A DNA stretch of 64,000 bases. Source: Frigoribacterium sp. PhB160 (GTDB taxonomy: Bacteria; Actinomycetota; Actinomycetes; Actinomycetales; Microbacteriaceae). Where the stretch lies: NCBI RefSeq assembly GCF_003751785.1, contig NZ_RKIE01000001.1:1775564-1839563 (forward strand), given 5' to 3'. Positions 53,453-60,991 of the stretch are shown here, one piece after another. Every line of letters begins with the position of its first letter. The stretch's first letter is position 1. Made by a program: the position numbers and the translations under genes. Below the pieces are notes generated by a model. The model did not search any database and had not been told where the DNA came from. It saw only the letters and a list, made by a program, of their open reading frames with translations.

Positions 53453-54586
53453 TCAGCCCACCACGTCGGCCGGCGTCGCGTCCGCCGAGTCGGTGCTCGC
53501 GGCGAGCCGCTTGTTGCGCACGAGGGAGCTGACGAAGGCCGCGAGGATGAAGACGACGCCGATCAGGCCCGTGACGACCTCCTCGACGTGGACGCTGATC
53601 GAGATGAGCAGGATGGTCGCGAGGGCGCCGATCGCCCAGTGGGCGCCGTGGTCGAGGTAGACGTAGTCGTCGAGGGTGCCGGCCCGCACGAGGAAGACCG
53701 TGAGCGACCGCACGAAGATCGCGCCGATGAGGCCGAGGCCGAGGGCGATGAGGATCGGGTCGGAGGTGATGGCGAAGGCGCCGATGACGCCGTCGAACGA
53801 GAACGACGCGTCGATGACCTCGAGGTAGAGGAAGAGCAGGAAGGCCGCGCGGCCCACGACGTTGCCGCCCGTGTTGCGGGGCGCCCCGGCGATCTTCTCG
53901 GCCCGGGCCGCGACCTCGTCGGGGTCGACGTCGTCGTCGTCGTTCTCGTCGTCGACCTCGAAGAGCGAGCCGAGGCCCGTCACGAGGAAGTACGCGATCA
54001 TGCCGCAGGCGCCGGCCACGAGCACGACGGCCTGCTTCTCGCCGGCGGCCAGCGAGGCCACGACGAGCGCGGCCAGGCCGATCACGACGGAGGCGCTGCC
54101 GAGCTTGCCGACCCAGGCGAACGCGAGCTCGGGGATGCGCAGCCAGCGGATGTCGCGGTCGTCGAACATGAAGTCGAGGAAGAGCATCAGCAGGAAGATG
54201 CCGCCGAACGCCGCGATCTGCGGGTGCGCGTCGTTGAGGATGTACGCGTACGTGCCCGGCTCGTCGATGCTGCCCTGCTCGAGCGCGAGCCGCACGGCCT
54301 CCACCGGGTTCAGCTGCGCCGTCACCGCGACGATGAGCAGCGGGAACAGGATGCGCATGCCGAGCACCGCGACGAGGATGCCGACGGTGAGGAACATCTT
54401 CTGCCAGAAGGCGCTCATCCGCTCGAGGATGCGCGCGTTCACCACGGCGTTGTCGAAGCTCAGGCTGATCTCGAGGATGCCGAGCACGCCGACGAGGATC
54501 AGCGCCTCCAGCCCGCCGTAGACGAAGCCCACGGCGAGGGCGATGACGGTCACGATCAGCGACCCGGTGAATGTCTTGAAGAACAC
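53453..54586 (-). CDS. TerC family integral membrane protein
   Basis: 377 aa with about nine hydrophobic helices. FGGLEALILVGVLGILEISLSFDNAVVNARILERM is the TerC signature including the conserved SFDNA. AAFGGIFLLMLFLDFMFDD, the acidic loop VDDENDDDDVDPDE (~200-215) and FLYLEVIDASFSFDGVIGAFAITSDP with a second SFDG complete the family pattern. TerC proteins are implicated in metal (Mn) export or metalation of exoenzymes and in tellurite resistance. The GTG start at 54586 has AGGGGAG 6-12 nt upstream. TATACT on the same strand at 54695-54700 is a good promoter for the unit. Divergent from the Thr/Ser exporter leader. Confidence 0.93.
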   Translation of the reverse strand: MFFKTFTGSLIVTVIALAVGFVYGGLEALILVGVLGILEISLSFDNAVVNARILERMSAFWQKMFLTVGILVAVLGMRILFPLLIVAVTAQLNPVEAVRLALEQGSIDEPGTYAYILNDAHPQIAAFGGIFLLMLFLDFMFDDRDIRWLRIPELAFAWVGKLGSASVVIGLAALVVASLAAGEKQAVVLVAGACGMIAYFLVTGLGSLFEVDDENDDDDVDPDEVAARAEKIAGAPRNTGGNVVGRAAFLLFLYLEVIDASFSFDGVIGAFAITSDPILIALGLGLIGAIFVRSLTVFLVRAGTLDDYVYLDHGAHWAIGALATILLISISVHVEEVVTGLIGVVFILAAFVSSLVRNKRLAASTDSADATPADVVG

Positions 54587-54694
54587 GGTGCGACTCCCCT
54601 GGCCGACGGGTCGGCCCGTCGGCTGCCGGGTCGCGCGTCGACCCGGGCGGGCGGTGCGCGAGCGGCCGCCGGGGCGGCTGCGTGCACGCTCTGC

Positions 54695-54700
54695 AGTATA
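54695..54700 (-). promoter_or_regulatory. -10 box (TATACT) upstream of terC
   Basis: Minus-strand TATACT in a locally A/T-rich spot, about 110 nt upstream of the terC start codon; near-consensus sigma-70 -10. It would give a 5' UTR of roughly 100 nt. Confidence 0.5.
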
Positions 54701-54748
54701 TGGGCGGCGCCCCGGGCGGGCCGGGTCCTCCCCGCGGCGGTCGGCTCC

Positions 54749-54754
54749 TACACT
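54749..54754 (+). promoter_or_regulatory. -10 box (TACACT) of the exporter leader ORF
   Basis: TACACT 7 nt before the GTG at 54762; predicts transcription starting at the leader ORF itself. Confidence 0.55.
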
Positions 54755-54761
54755 CGAGGGC

Positions 54762-54836
54762 GTGTCAGTACTCACCTCAGCGGCCCCCGCCGACGAGTCC
54801 CCGCCGACCCGCGCCTCCTGGTCGGTGACGGCGTGA
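54762..54836 (+). CDS. Ser/Thr-rich 24-aa leader peptide upstream of the Thr/Ser exporter
   Basis: GTG at 54762 to TGA at 54834-54836 encodes 24 residues (first half SVLTSAAPADESPP, second half TRASWSVTA): five Ser and three Thr, one third of the peptide. The TGA overlaps the GTG of the exporter gene (GTGA), and a TACACT -10 box lies 7 nt before the leader start, while the exporter start itself has no Shine-Dalgarno. That makes translation of the exporter depend on ribosomes finishing the leader. A sensor role for Ser/Thr supply is inferred from composition and position. It also contains a 13-mer TRAS site. Confidence 0.5.
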   Translation: MSVLTSAAPADESPPTRASWSVTA

Positions 54837-56554
54837 GCGACGGCCCCCGGGCGTACGACCCGCCACCTCGCGACCCGCGTCGGCAGGCCGACGCCGAGGC
54901 GGCGAAGGAGGCGCGGCGCGGCCCCCGCGACCCGGCCGCCCCGCGCGTGCCCCGCGCCCGTCGTCGCCGCGTCGACGCGCAGGAAATGCGGGACGTGCGG
55001 GCGCGGCTGCGCGGCACGATCTACGAGGGCACGACCCCGCAGCACGGCCGGCTCGGCGACCTCTACTCGCCGCGCCAGATCGTCGACTTCTGCCTCGACC
55101 TCGGCGAGGTGATGCTCGCGTCGGGCGCCGACGTCCGCACCGTCGAGGTGGCCATCGTCGCCGTCGGCACGAAGTGGAACCTCGCGCCGCTCGAGCTCGA
55201 CATCACGGGCACGGCCATCACGATCCAGTACGCGCCGCTCGACGGCCCGCCGCTCGTCAAGGTGCGGGTGGTCAGCGCCGAGGGCAGCGACCTGCACCGG
55301 CTGTCGCTCGTCTACCAGATCGTCGACGAGCTGCTGCACGACGACCGCGACATGACGAGCGCTGTCGAGGGGCTCGTCGCCGTGCTCGGGTCGCCGCCGC
55401 GCTGGCCCACCTGGATCACCGACGCGGCCATGGGCCTCTTCGGCGTCTCGGTCTCGCTGCAGGCCGGCGGAACGGTGACGGGGGCGCTCGGGGCGTTCCT
55501 GCTCATGGTCGGCGTCATGAACCTCGGCCGCTGGCTGACGCGCAAGGGCATCCCGCAGTTCTTCGTCGTCGCGCTGCAGTCGGCGGGCGTGGCGACGCTC
55601 GGCACCCTGGCGATCTGGTCGGGCGCGCTGACGGCCGCCGGCGCCGCGGCGATGGTCGCGGCGGTGGTGGTGCTCGTGCTGCCGCACGTGACGATCGTGA
55701 CCTGGGCACAGGACGCGATCTCGGGCTTCCGGGCCATGGCCCTGTCGCGGGCCCTCGTGATCGGCCTGATCGTGGCGGGCATCGTCGTGGGCATCCCCGC
55801 CGGGCTCGCCCTGACCTCGGGGGCGTCGATCGAGGTCGACCCCACCGACATCACGCTGCGGGCGCTGCCGCTCTGGCTCTCGGTCATCGCGACCTTCTTC
55901 GCGGCCTCGGCCACGGCGGTGACGCAGGGCGCGAACGCGCGGGTCGTGCCCGCGGCGATCGCCGTCGCGCTCGTCGGCACGGTCGTCGTCTGGAGCCTCA
56001 AGACGCTCGGGGTGCCGCTGCTCGGCGCGACCTTCGTCACGGCGACGCTGCTCGGCGCTCTGAGCACCGTGGCGGCCGCGCGGCTGCGGGTGTCGGCGAC
56101 GGCGATCGCGGTGCCGGCCTTCTGCGGCTCGCTGCTGCCGTCCCTCGCGGTCGCGTCGGCGCTGCTCAACTTCATGGCGGGCACCGACGGCGCCGAGGTC
56201 GACTTCGTCGCGTCGATGCTGACGACGCTCGCCATCGGCGCCGGGCTCGTGCTCGGCAACCTGCTCGCCACGCCGGGCGCGCGCCGGTACCTGCGGCGCC
56301 GGACCAAGCGCGTCGTCGTGCAGTCGCAGCGGCTCGACACGTCGCCGATCGGGATCATCCCGTCGTCGGGCGCGGGGGCCGGTGCGGCGGGGGCTGCTGC
56401 TGCCGGTCCGGGCGGGGTCGGCTCGAACGGGGCCGGCTCGGGTGGGGCAGGCTCGGGTGGGGCAGGCTCGGGCGTCGCTGGCTCGGCTCCGTCGTCGCCG
56501 CCGGACGACGGGCAGATGCTCGGCGGGCCGCCCGCGGGCGGCCCACTAGCGTGA
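54833..56554 (+). CDS. Threonine/serine exporter family membrane protein (ThrE type)
   Basis: 573 aa. A basic, disordered N-terminus (~1-75) leads to the ThrE soluble domain: YSPRQIVDFCLDLGEVMLASGADVRTVEVAIVAVGTKWNLAPLELDITGTAITIQY and HRLSLVYQIVDELLHDDRDMTSAVEGL. About ten TM helices follow (~195-495; for example ITDAAMGLFGVSVSLQAGGTVTGALGAFLLMVGV). The family exports L-threonine and L-serine by proton antiport. The last ~60 residues are a Gly/Ser/Ala tail encoded by short tandem repeats. The GTG start overlaps the 24-aa leader stop. No Shine-Dalgarno, so coupling is expected. Confidence 0.85.
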   Translation: MSDGPRAYDPPPRDPRRQADAEAAKEARRGPRDPAAPRVPRARRRRVDAQEMRDVRARLRGTIYEGTTPQHGRLGDLYSPRQIVDFCLDLGEVMLASGADVRTVEVAIVAVGTKWNLAPLELDITGTAITIQYAPLDGPPLVKVRVVSAEGSDLHRLSLVYQIVDELLHDDRDMTSAVEGLVAVLGSPPRWPTWITDAAMGLFGVSVSLQAGGTVTGALGAFLLMVGVMNLGRWLTRKGIPQFFVVALQSAGVATLGTLAIWSGALTAAGAAAMVAAVVVLVLPHVTIVTWAQDAISGFRAMALSRALVIGLIVAGIVVGIPAGLALTSGASIEVDPTDITLRALPLWLSVIATFFAASATAVTQGANARVVPAAIAVALVGTVVVWSLKTLGVPLLGATFVTATLLGALSTVAAARLRVSATAIAVPAFCGSLLPSLAVASALLNFMAGTDGAEVDFVASMLTTLAIGAGLVLGNLLATPGARRYLRRRTKRVVVQSQRLDTSPIGIIPSSGAGAGAAGAAAAGPGGVGSNGAGSGGAGSGGAGSGVAGSAPSSPPDDGQMLGGPPAGGPLA

Positions 56555-56599
56555 GGGGACGCGCTCCGGCGCATCCCCGTTCCCCGAGGTGAGACGACG

Positions 56600-57136
56600 A
56601 TGACTCCTTCCTTCCCTGCCGGTCCCGCAGTCGGTGCCGCCGGTCCTTCGGTCCGGCTGCGCCCTGCGACGGCGGACGACGCGCCCTTCCTCGCCGAGAT
56701 GCTGCTCGCCGCGTTCGCGTGGACCGGCGACCGCGACGAGATGACGCTCGCCTGGCTGCGGAGCCAGCCCGAGGTCTGGCACTACGTCGACGCCTGGCCC
56801 CGCGCGGGAGACCTCGGCGTCGTGGCGGTGTCGGCGGAGGGCGAGCCGCTCGGCGCCTCCTGGTGTCGGCTGTTCGCGGAGGACGACCGCGGCTACGGCT
56901 TCGTCTCGACCGACGTGCCGGAGCTCAGCATGGGCGTGGCCGCCGCCCACCGCGGCCGCGGGCTGGGCGGGCGGCTGCTCGACGCCGTGGTCGAGGAGGC
57001 GCGCGGTCGTTCGCTCCCCGGCGTCAGCCTCAGCGTCGAGGACGGCAACGACCGGGCCCGGGCCCTCTACGAGCGGCGCGGCTTCGTGGTCGTCGGTCGC
57101 GAGGGCGACTCGGACGTGATGCTGCTGACGTTGTGA
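56600..57136 (+). CDS. GNAT family N-acetyltransferase
   Basis: 178 aa. VRLRPATADDAPFLAEMLLAAFAW at the start, LGASWCRLFAEDDRGYGFVSTDVPELSMGVAAAHRGRGLGGRLLDAVVEEARGRSLPGVSLSVEDGN at ~85-150 with the acetyl-CoA motif (Q/R-x-x-G-x-G/A: HRGRGLGG), then NDRARALYERRGFVVVGREGDSDVML. Complete single-domain GNAT; substrate unknown. GAGGTGAG Shine-Dalgarno just upstream of the ATG. TAGCGT at the end of the exporter gene could serve as promoter. Stand-alone. Confidence 0.9.
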   Translation: MTPSFPAGPAVGAAGPSVRLRPATADDAPFLAEMLLAAFAWTGDRDEMTLAWLRSQPEVWHYVDAWPRAGDLGVVAVSAEGEPLGASWCRLFAEDDRGYGFVSTDVPELSMGVAAAHRGRGLGGRLLDAVVEEARGRSLPGVSLSVEDGNDRARALYERRGFVVVGREGDSDVMLLTL

Positions 57137-57359
57137 GGCCCGAGTGAGGTCGCCGCCCCTCAGCGCCTCCCGCACATCACCCCCTCCCGCGTCGCGAGCT
57201 GTGCATCGCGGCACGTTCTTGCACGACGCGATGAGCAGAACGCGACGCCACGTGTCGACCCCCCGAACGGGGCGGAGCCTGGCTCCCTGCCACGACTCTT
57301 TCTGAGCTATCTTCACTCTCGATGGACCCGACCATCGACGAAGACCGCAGGAGAAACCC
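57137..57359. other. Intergenic region with repeat copy B
   Basis: Holds the 41-bp repeat at 57203 and an A/T-richer promoter-like stretch (around 57300-57320) before AGGAGA and the GTG at 57360. No other gene seen. Confidence 0.5.
57203..57244 (+). repeat. 41-bp intergenic repeat, copy B
   Basis: GCATCGCG, ACGTTCTT, ACGACGCGA and AGCAGAACG at the same offsets as copy C at 58309. CGTTCT and AGAACG can form a stem. Same orientation as the other copies. Confidence 0.8.
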
Positions 57360-58157
57360 GTGCCGTACCGCAAGTCGTCCCCGACCGACCGACGCCTCTC
57401 GACCGCGGGCCTCGTCGTGCTGCTCGTGCTGGCCGCGATCGTCGTGCTGTTCCTCGCCGTCGGCACCGCCACCGGCGGAATCGGAGGGCTCCTCGTGATC
57501 GCCGGGCTGTTCGCGGCGCTCTTCGCGCTCTGGTCGCTCGTGACCGGGCGTCGCGGCCCCCTCTTCCTCCGCTCACGCGGACTCGCGGCCGGCGTGCTCA
57601 CGATCGCCGTCGTCGCGACGGGCCTCGGTGGCGCGATCCTGCCGAGTGGTGACGACGTCGCCACCGCCGAGAGCTCGTCCCGCCCGGCATCGTTCGCCGA
57701 GGCGGCGCCGACCCCGTCCCCCTCCTCGACCGCCGCCGCCGAGCGTCGCCGCGAAGCCGCGGCGAAGAAGTCGGCCGAGGCATCCGCGAAGGCGAGTGCC
57801 GAGGCGAAGAAGACCGCGGACGAAGCCGCCGCGAAGGTCGAGGCTGAGCGCGTCGCCGCCGAGCAGGCCGCCGCGGAGGCCGCTGCCGCTGCCGCCGCCC
57901 AGGCGGAGGCAGAGCGCGTCGCCGCCGAGCAGGCCGCCGCCGCACAGGCGGAGGCCGACCGGGTGGCGGCCGCACAGGCTGCCGCAGCAGCGGCTGCCGC
58001 CGCGCCGGCGCCCGCTGCCCCTGCCGCGCCGTCGTCCACGTACTACAAGAACTGCGACGCCGTACGTGCTGCAGGCGCCGCTCCCATCTACGCCGGGCAG
58101 CCGGGATACGCGAGCCACCTCGACCGCGACGGCGACGGGGTCGGCTGCGAGAACTGA
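57360..58157 (+). CDS. Membrane protein with Ala-rich coiled coil and C-terminal excalibur domain
   Basis: 265 aa. Three hydrophobic helices lie at ~15-35 (AGLVVLLVLAAIVVLFLAVG), ~40-60 (IGGLLVIAGLFAALFALWSL) and ~76-93 (AAGVLTIAVVATGLGGAI). A long Ala/Glu/Lys coiled coil (~120-225) follows, with an imperfect 14-residue repeat (QAEAERVAAEQAAA type). The end is an excalibur Ca-binding domain: YYKNCDAVRAAGAAPIYAGQPGYASHLDRDGDGVGCEN, with DRDGDGVGCE as the EF-hand-like loop. Excalibur domains sit outside the cell in actinobacteria and firmicutes. GTG start with AGGAGA upstream. The gene is bracketed by two 41-bp repeats in the same orientation. Confidence 0.88.
   Translation: MPYRKSSPTDRRLSTAGLVVLLVLAAIVVLFLAVGTATGGIGGLLVIAGLFAALFALWSLVTGRRGPLFLRSRGLAAGVLTIAVVATGLGGAILPSGDDVATAESSSRPASFAEAAPTPSPSSTAAAERRREAAAKKSAEASAKASAEAKKTADEAAAKVEAERVAAEQAAAEAAAAAAAQAEAERVAAEQAAAAQAEADRVAAAQAAAAAAAAAPAPAAPAAPSSTYYKNCDAVRAAGAAPIYAGQPGYASHLDRDGDGVGCEN
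57838..57985. repeat. Internal DNA repeats encoding the Ala-rich coiled coil
   Basis: A unit reading GAGCGCGTCGCCGCCGAGCA with Gln/Ala-coding flanks appears near 57846 and 57914, and again in diverged form near 57957. Recent tandem expansion within the coding frame. Confidence 0.7.
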
Positions 58158-58164
58158 TCCTCGG

Positions 58165-58228
58165 GGGGCCGCGAGCTGCGGGTCACGGGTCACGGGCCGC
58201 GAGTCGCGGGCCGCGGGCCGCGGGCCGC
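58165..58228. repeat. Degenerate 7-bp tandem repeat
   Basis: Consecutive CGGGTCA, CGGGCCG and related heptamers run just after the excalibur gene stop, including three successive CGGGCCG units. Confidence 0.6.
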
Positions 58229-58308
58229 ACGCCGGACGCTTCGAGTCGCCGGACGGCCCGCCGACGGGGTTCGCGCGTCCGGTGCCCGCGTCTCGCGTCA
58301 CGGCTCGA

Positions 58309-58349
58309 GCATCGCGTGACGTTCTTCTGCGACGCGACGTGCAGAACGG
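58309..58349 (+). repeat. 41-bp intergenic repeat, copy C
   Basis: GCATCGCG, GACGTTCTT, TGCGACGCGACG and GCAGAACG match copy B at almost every position. CGTTCT/AGAACG arms can pair. Confidence 0.8.
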
Positions 58350-58396
58350 GAGGCGTCCCCGATGCACCGACTCTCGCCCGGCCGCGGCTTCGACCC

Positions 58397-58411
58397 CCGT
58401 CACCGTGACGG
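58397..58411. promoter_or_regulatory. 15-bp palindrome upstream of the DEAD-box helicase
   Basis: CCGTCAC-C-GTGACGG, perfect 7-bp arms, about 105 nt upstream of the predicted -10 box. Possible regulator site; none is identified nearby. Confidence 0.35.
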
Positions 58412-58515
58412 GCCGTCTCCGTCACCGTCCCGGCTCGGGCACGACGAGCGGCCCCGCGGCCGATCCCGTTGAGGCACACCCGGCACGCCCGGGCGCGACA
58501 CGCCCGCCGGTCCCT

Positions 58516-58521
58516 TACCCT
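58516..58521 (+). promoter_or_regulatory. -10 box (TACCCT) of the DEAD-box helicase gene
   Basis: TACCCT 6 nt before the ATG at 58528; leaderless pattern. Fixes the start at 58528 rather than the longer frame upstream. Confidence 0.5.
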
Positions 58522-58527
58522 TGCAGG

Positions 58528-60315
58528 ATGAGCCCCACCGACACGCGCGACGAGATCGACGCCGACACCACCGACTCTGCGCCGACCTTGACCTTCTCCG
58601 ACCTGGGGCTCAGCGATGCCGTCCTCAAGGCCGTCAGGGAGATCGGCTACGAGACCCCTTCCGCCATCCAGGCGGCCACCATCCCCACCCTCCTCAGCGG
58701 CCGTGACGTCGTGGGCCTCGCCCAGACCGGCACCGGCAAGACGGCGGCGTTCGCGCTCCCGATCCTCAGCCGCCTCGACACGAGCGCGAAGAAGCCGCAG
58801 GCCCTCGTCCTCTCCCCCACGCGCGAGCTGGCCCTGCAGGTCTGCGAGGCGTTCGAGCAGTTCGCCTCCGGCATGCGCGGCGTCCACGTGCTGCCGGTCT
58901 ACGGCGGCCAGGCCTACGGCGTGCAGCTCAGCGCCCTGCGCCGCGGCGTCCACGTCGTCGTCGGCACGCCCGGCCGCATCATGGACCACCTCGCCAAGGG
59001 CACCCTCGACCTCTCCGAGCTCAAGTACCTCGTGCTCGACGAGGCCGACGAGATGCTGAAGATGGGCTTCGCGGAGGACGTCGAGACGATCCTCGCCGAC
59101 ACCCCCGACGACAAGCAGGTCGCGCTGTTCTCGGCGACGATGCCGGCGCAGATCCGCCGCATCTCGAAGCAGTACCTCAACGACGCCGAAGAGATCACGG
59201 TCAAGCAGAAGACCACGACCTCGGCCAACACGACGCAGCGCTACCTGATGGTGTCGTACCCCCAGAAGGTCGACGCCCTCACGCGCATCCTCGAGGTCGA
59301 GAACTTCGAGGGCATGATCATCTTCGTCCGCACGAAGAACGAGACCGAGACGCTGGCCGAGAAGCTCCGTGCCCGCGGCTACTCGGCCGCCGCCATCAGC
59401 GGCGACGTCGCCCAGGCCCAGCGCGAGCGCACGGTCAACCAGCTGAAGAGCGGCAAGCTCGACATCCTGGTCGCGACCGACGTGGCCGCGCGTGGCCTCG
59501 ACGTCGACCGCATCAGCCACGTCGTCAACTACGACCTGCCCATCGACACCGAGTCGTACGTGCACCGCATCGGCCGCACCGGTCGCGCGGGCCGCAGCGG
59601 TGCCGCGATCAGCTTCGTCACGCCCCGCGAGCGTCGCCTGCTCGGCGCGATCGAGAAGGCCACGCGTCAGCCGCTCACGCAGATGCAGCTCCCCACGCTC
59701 GAGGACGTGAACGTCACGCGCCTCGCGCGCTTCGACGACCAGATCACGGAGGCGCTGGCCCAGGAGTCGAGGATCGCCGCCTTCCGCGACATCATCGGCC
59801 ACTACGTCGAGCACCACGACGTGCCGGAGGCCGACGTCGCCGCCGCCCTCGCCGTCGTGGCGCAGGGCGAGACGCCGCTGCTGCTCGACCCGAAGGACGA
59901 GCGCCCCGCTCGCCGCGAGACCGACCGCCCGGCCCGGGACGACCGCGGCTCGCGGGACGACCGCGGTGCGCGCGACGAGCGCGGCACGCGCCCCGAGCGC
60001 GGACCGCGCACCTCGAAGCCGATGACCGCCTACCGCATCGAGGTCGGCCGACGTCAGCGGGTCGAGCCTCGCCAGATCGTCGGCGCGCTGGCGAACGAGG
60101 GCGGCCTGAGCCGTGACGACTTCGGCGCGATCCAGATCCGGCCCGACTTCTCGGTCGTCGAGCTCGCGTCCGACGTCAGCAGCGACATGCTCGAGCGCCT
60201 GGCCGACACCCGCATCAGCGGCAAGCTGATCGAGATCAAGCCGGACCGCCGCAGCGGCGGCGCCCCGCGTCGCGACGACCGCGACGAGCGGCCCGCCCGC
60301 AAGCCCCGCTACTGA
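58528..60315 (+). CDS. deaD: DEAD-box ATP-dependent RNA helicase with DbpA-type RNA-binding domain
   Basis: 595 aa. Q-motif region FSDLGLSDAVLKAVREIGYETPSAIQAATIP, motif I AQTGTGKTA, Ia PTRELALQV, Ib GTPGRIMDHL, DEAD box LVLDEADEML, SAT motif FSATMP. Domain 2: FVRTKNETETLAEKL, VATDVAARGLDVDRISHVVNYDLP, HRIGRTGRAGRSG. Residues ~470-500 are an Arg/Asp RGG-like tract of short repeats (DDRGSRDDRGARDERG). Residues ~505-580 form the DbpA/CsdA RNA-binding fold (YRIEVGRRQRVEPRQIVGALANEGGLSRDDFGAIQI). Acts in ribosome assembly and mRNA turnover, often cold-induced. A long 21-bp stem follows the stop. Leaderless start. Confidence 0.92.
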   Translation: MSPTDTRDEIDADTTDSAPTLTFSDLGLSDAVLKAVREIGYETPSAIQAATIPTLLSGRDVVGLAQTGTGKTAAFALPILSRLDTSAKKPQALVLSPTRELALQVCEAFEQFASGMRGVHVLPVYGGQAYGVQLSALRRGVHVVVGTPGRIMDHLAKGTLDLSELKYLVLDEADEMLKMGFAEDVETILADTPDDKQVALFSATMPAQIRRISKQYLNDAEEITVKQKTTTSANTTQRYLMVSYPQKVDALTRILEVENFEGMIIFVRTKNETETLAEKLRARGYSAAAISGDVAQAQRERTVNQLKSGKLDILVATDVAARGLDVDRISHVVNYDLPIDTESYVHRIGRTGRAGRSGAAISFVTPRERRLLGAIEKATRQPLTQMQLPTLEDVNVTRLARFDDQITEALAQESRIAAFRDIIGHYVEHHDVPEADVAAALAVVAQGETPLLLDPKDERPARRETDRPARDDRGSRDDRGARDERGTRPERGPRTSKPMTAYRIEVGRRQRVEPRQIVGALANEGGLSRDDFGAIQIRPDFSVVELASDVSSDMLERLADTRISGKLIEIKPDRRSGGAPRRDDRDERPARKPRY

Positions 60316-60356
60316 GGCTCGCCGCCGGGGACGCACCGTGAGGTACGACTCCGGCC

Positions 60357-60400
60357 GCCGACGGCGTCGGTCCGCCCCCGGGCGGACCGACGCCGTCGGC
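60357..60400 (+). terminator. Long hairpin terminator after the DEAD-box gene
   Basis: Perfect 21-bp inverted repeat (60357-60377 and 60380-60400) with a 2-nt centre, 42 nt after the stop codon. No T-tract. Confidence 0.8.
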
Positions 60401-60453
60401 ATGTCCGTCCCCGTCGCCACCGCGCGACGGCACCACGCCCGTGAGGACCTGCC

Positions 60454-60930
60454 GTGATGATGACCTCGACGCACCTCGGCGCCGTGGCTGCCGCGACGTC
60501 GATCCCCTCGACCACGGCGACGGGCGCAACGGCCGCGCCCACGGGGACGAACGCCCTCTTCGGGGTCGTCCAGACCACGTTGACGATCGGGAGCGTCGTC
60601 CCCCTGCTGCTCGCGGTCGTCGCCGTGCTGCTCTGGCTCACGACTCGTCGCCGCGGCCCCGGGCAGACCCGGTCCTCGACGGGCTCGGGGGCCAACCGCA
60701 CGCCTGTCGAGCACGCCCAGCGGCTGCACGACCTCGGCCGAGTGGCACTGCTCGGCTCGGCCTTCGGCCTCGTGCTCCTGGGGATCGGCGAGGTCGTCGT
60801 CGCCTACGGCACCCCGACAGGCCTGGGCGGTGCGTTCTCCGACGGGGTGTCGCCGCTGCTGGTCCCGGCAGTCGTTCTCACGGTCGTCGCCGCGGCGCTC
60901 TTCGCGACGTCACGCCGACCTGGTCGCTGA
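60454..60930 (+). CDS. Hypothetical membrane protein
   Basis: 158 aa with three hydrophobic helices: ~40-62 (TTLTIGSVVPLLLAVVAVLLWLT), ~96-118 (VALLGSAFGLVLLGIGEVVVAY) and ~132-152 (VSPLLVPAVVLTVVAAALFA). A Thr/Ala-rich N-terminus and a basic cytoplasmic loop (TRRRGPGQTRSSTGSGANRTPVEHAQRLHDLG). I recognise no family. Start uncertain: GTG 60454, ATG 60457 or ATG 60460 are all possible (GAGGAC upstream). Follows the helicase terminator, so it has its own promoter. Confidence 0.65.
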   Translation: MMMTSTHLGAVAAATSIPSTTATGATAAPTGTNALFGVVQTTLTIGSVVPLLLAVVAVLLWLTTRRRGPGQTRSSTGSGANRTPVEHAQRLHDLGRVALLGSAFGLVLLGIGEVVVAYGTPTGLGGAFSDGVSPLLVPAVVLTVVAAALFATSRRPGR

Positions 60931-60972
60931 CCCGACCCGGCCCGACGCGGCCCTCTCACCCCGCGCCGACGC

Positions 60973-60991
60973 CTGAGCAGGCCCCGCTCAG
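60973..60991. terminator. Short hairpin between convergent genes
   Basis: CTGAGC (60973-60978) and GCTCAG (60986-60991) flank a 7-nt loop between the stops at 60930 and 60988. Weak. Confidence 0.35.

Larger units (their letters stand above)
58158..58527. other. 370-bp intergenic region: degenerate tandem repeat, repeat copy C, palindrome, promoter
   Basis: From left to right it holds a ~7-bp degenerate tandem repeat (CGGGCCG/CGGGTCA, about 58165-58228), repeat copy C (58309), a palindrome (58397-58411) and the -10 box of the DEAD-box gene. No protein gene seen. Confidence 0.6.
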
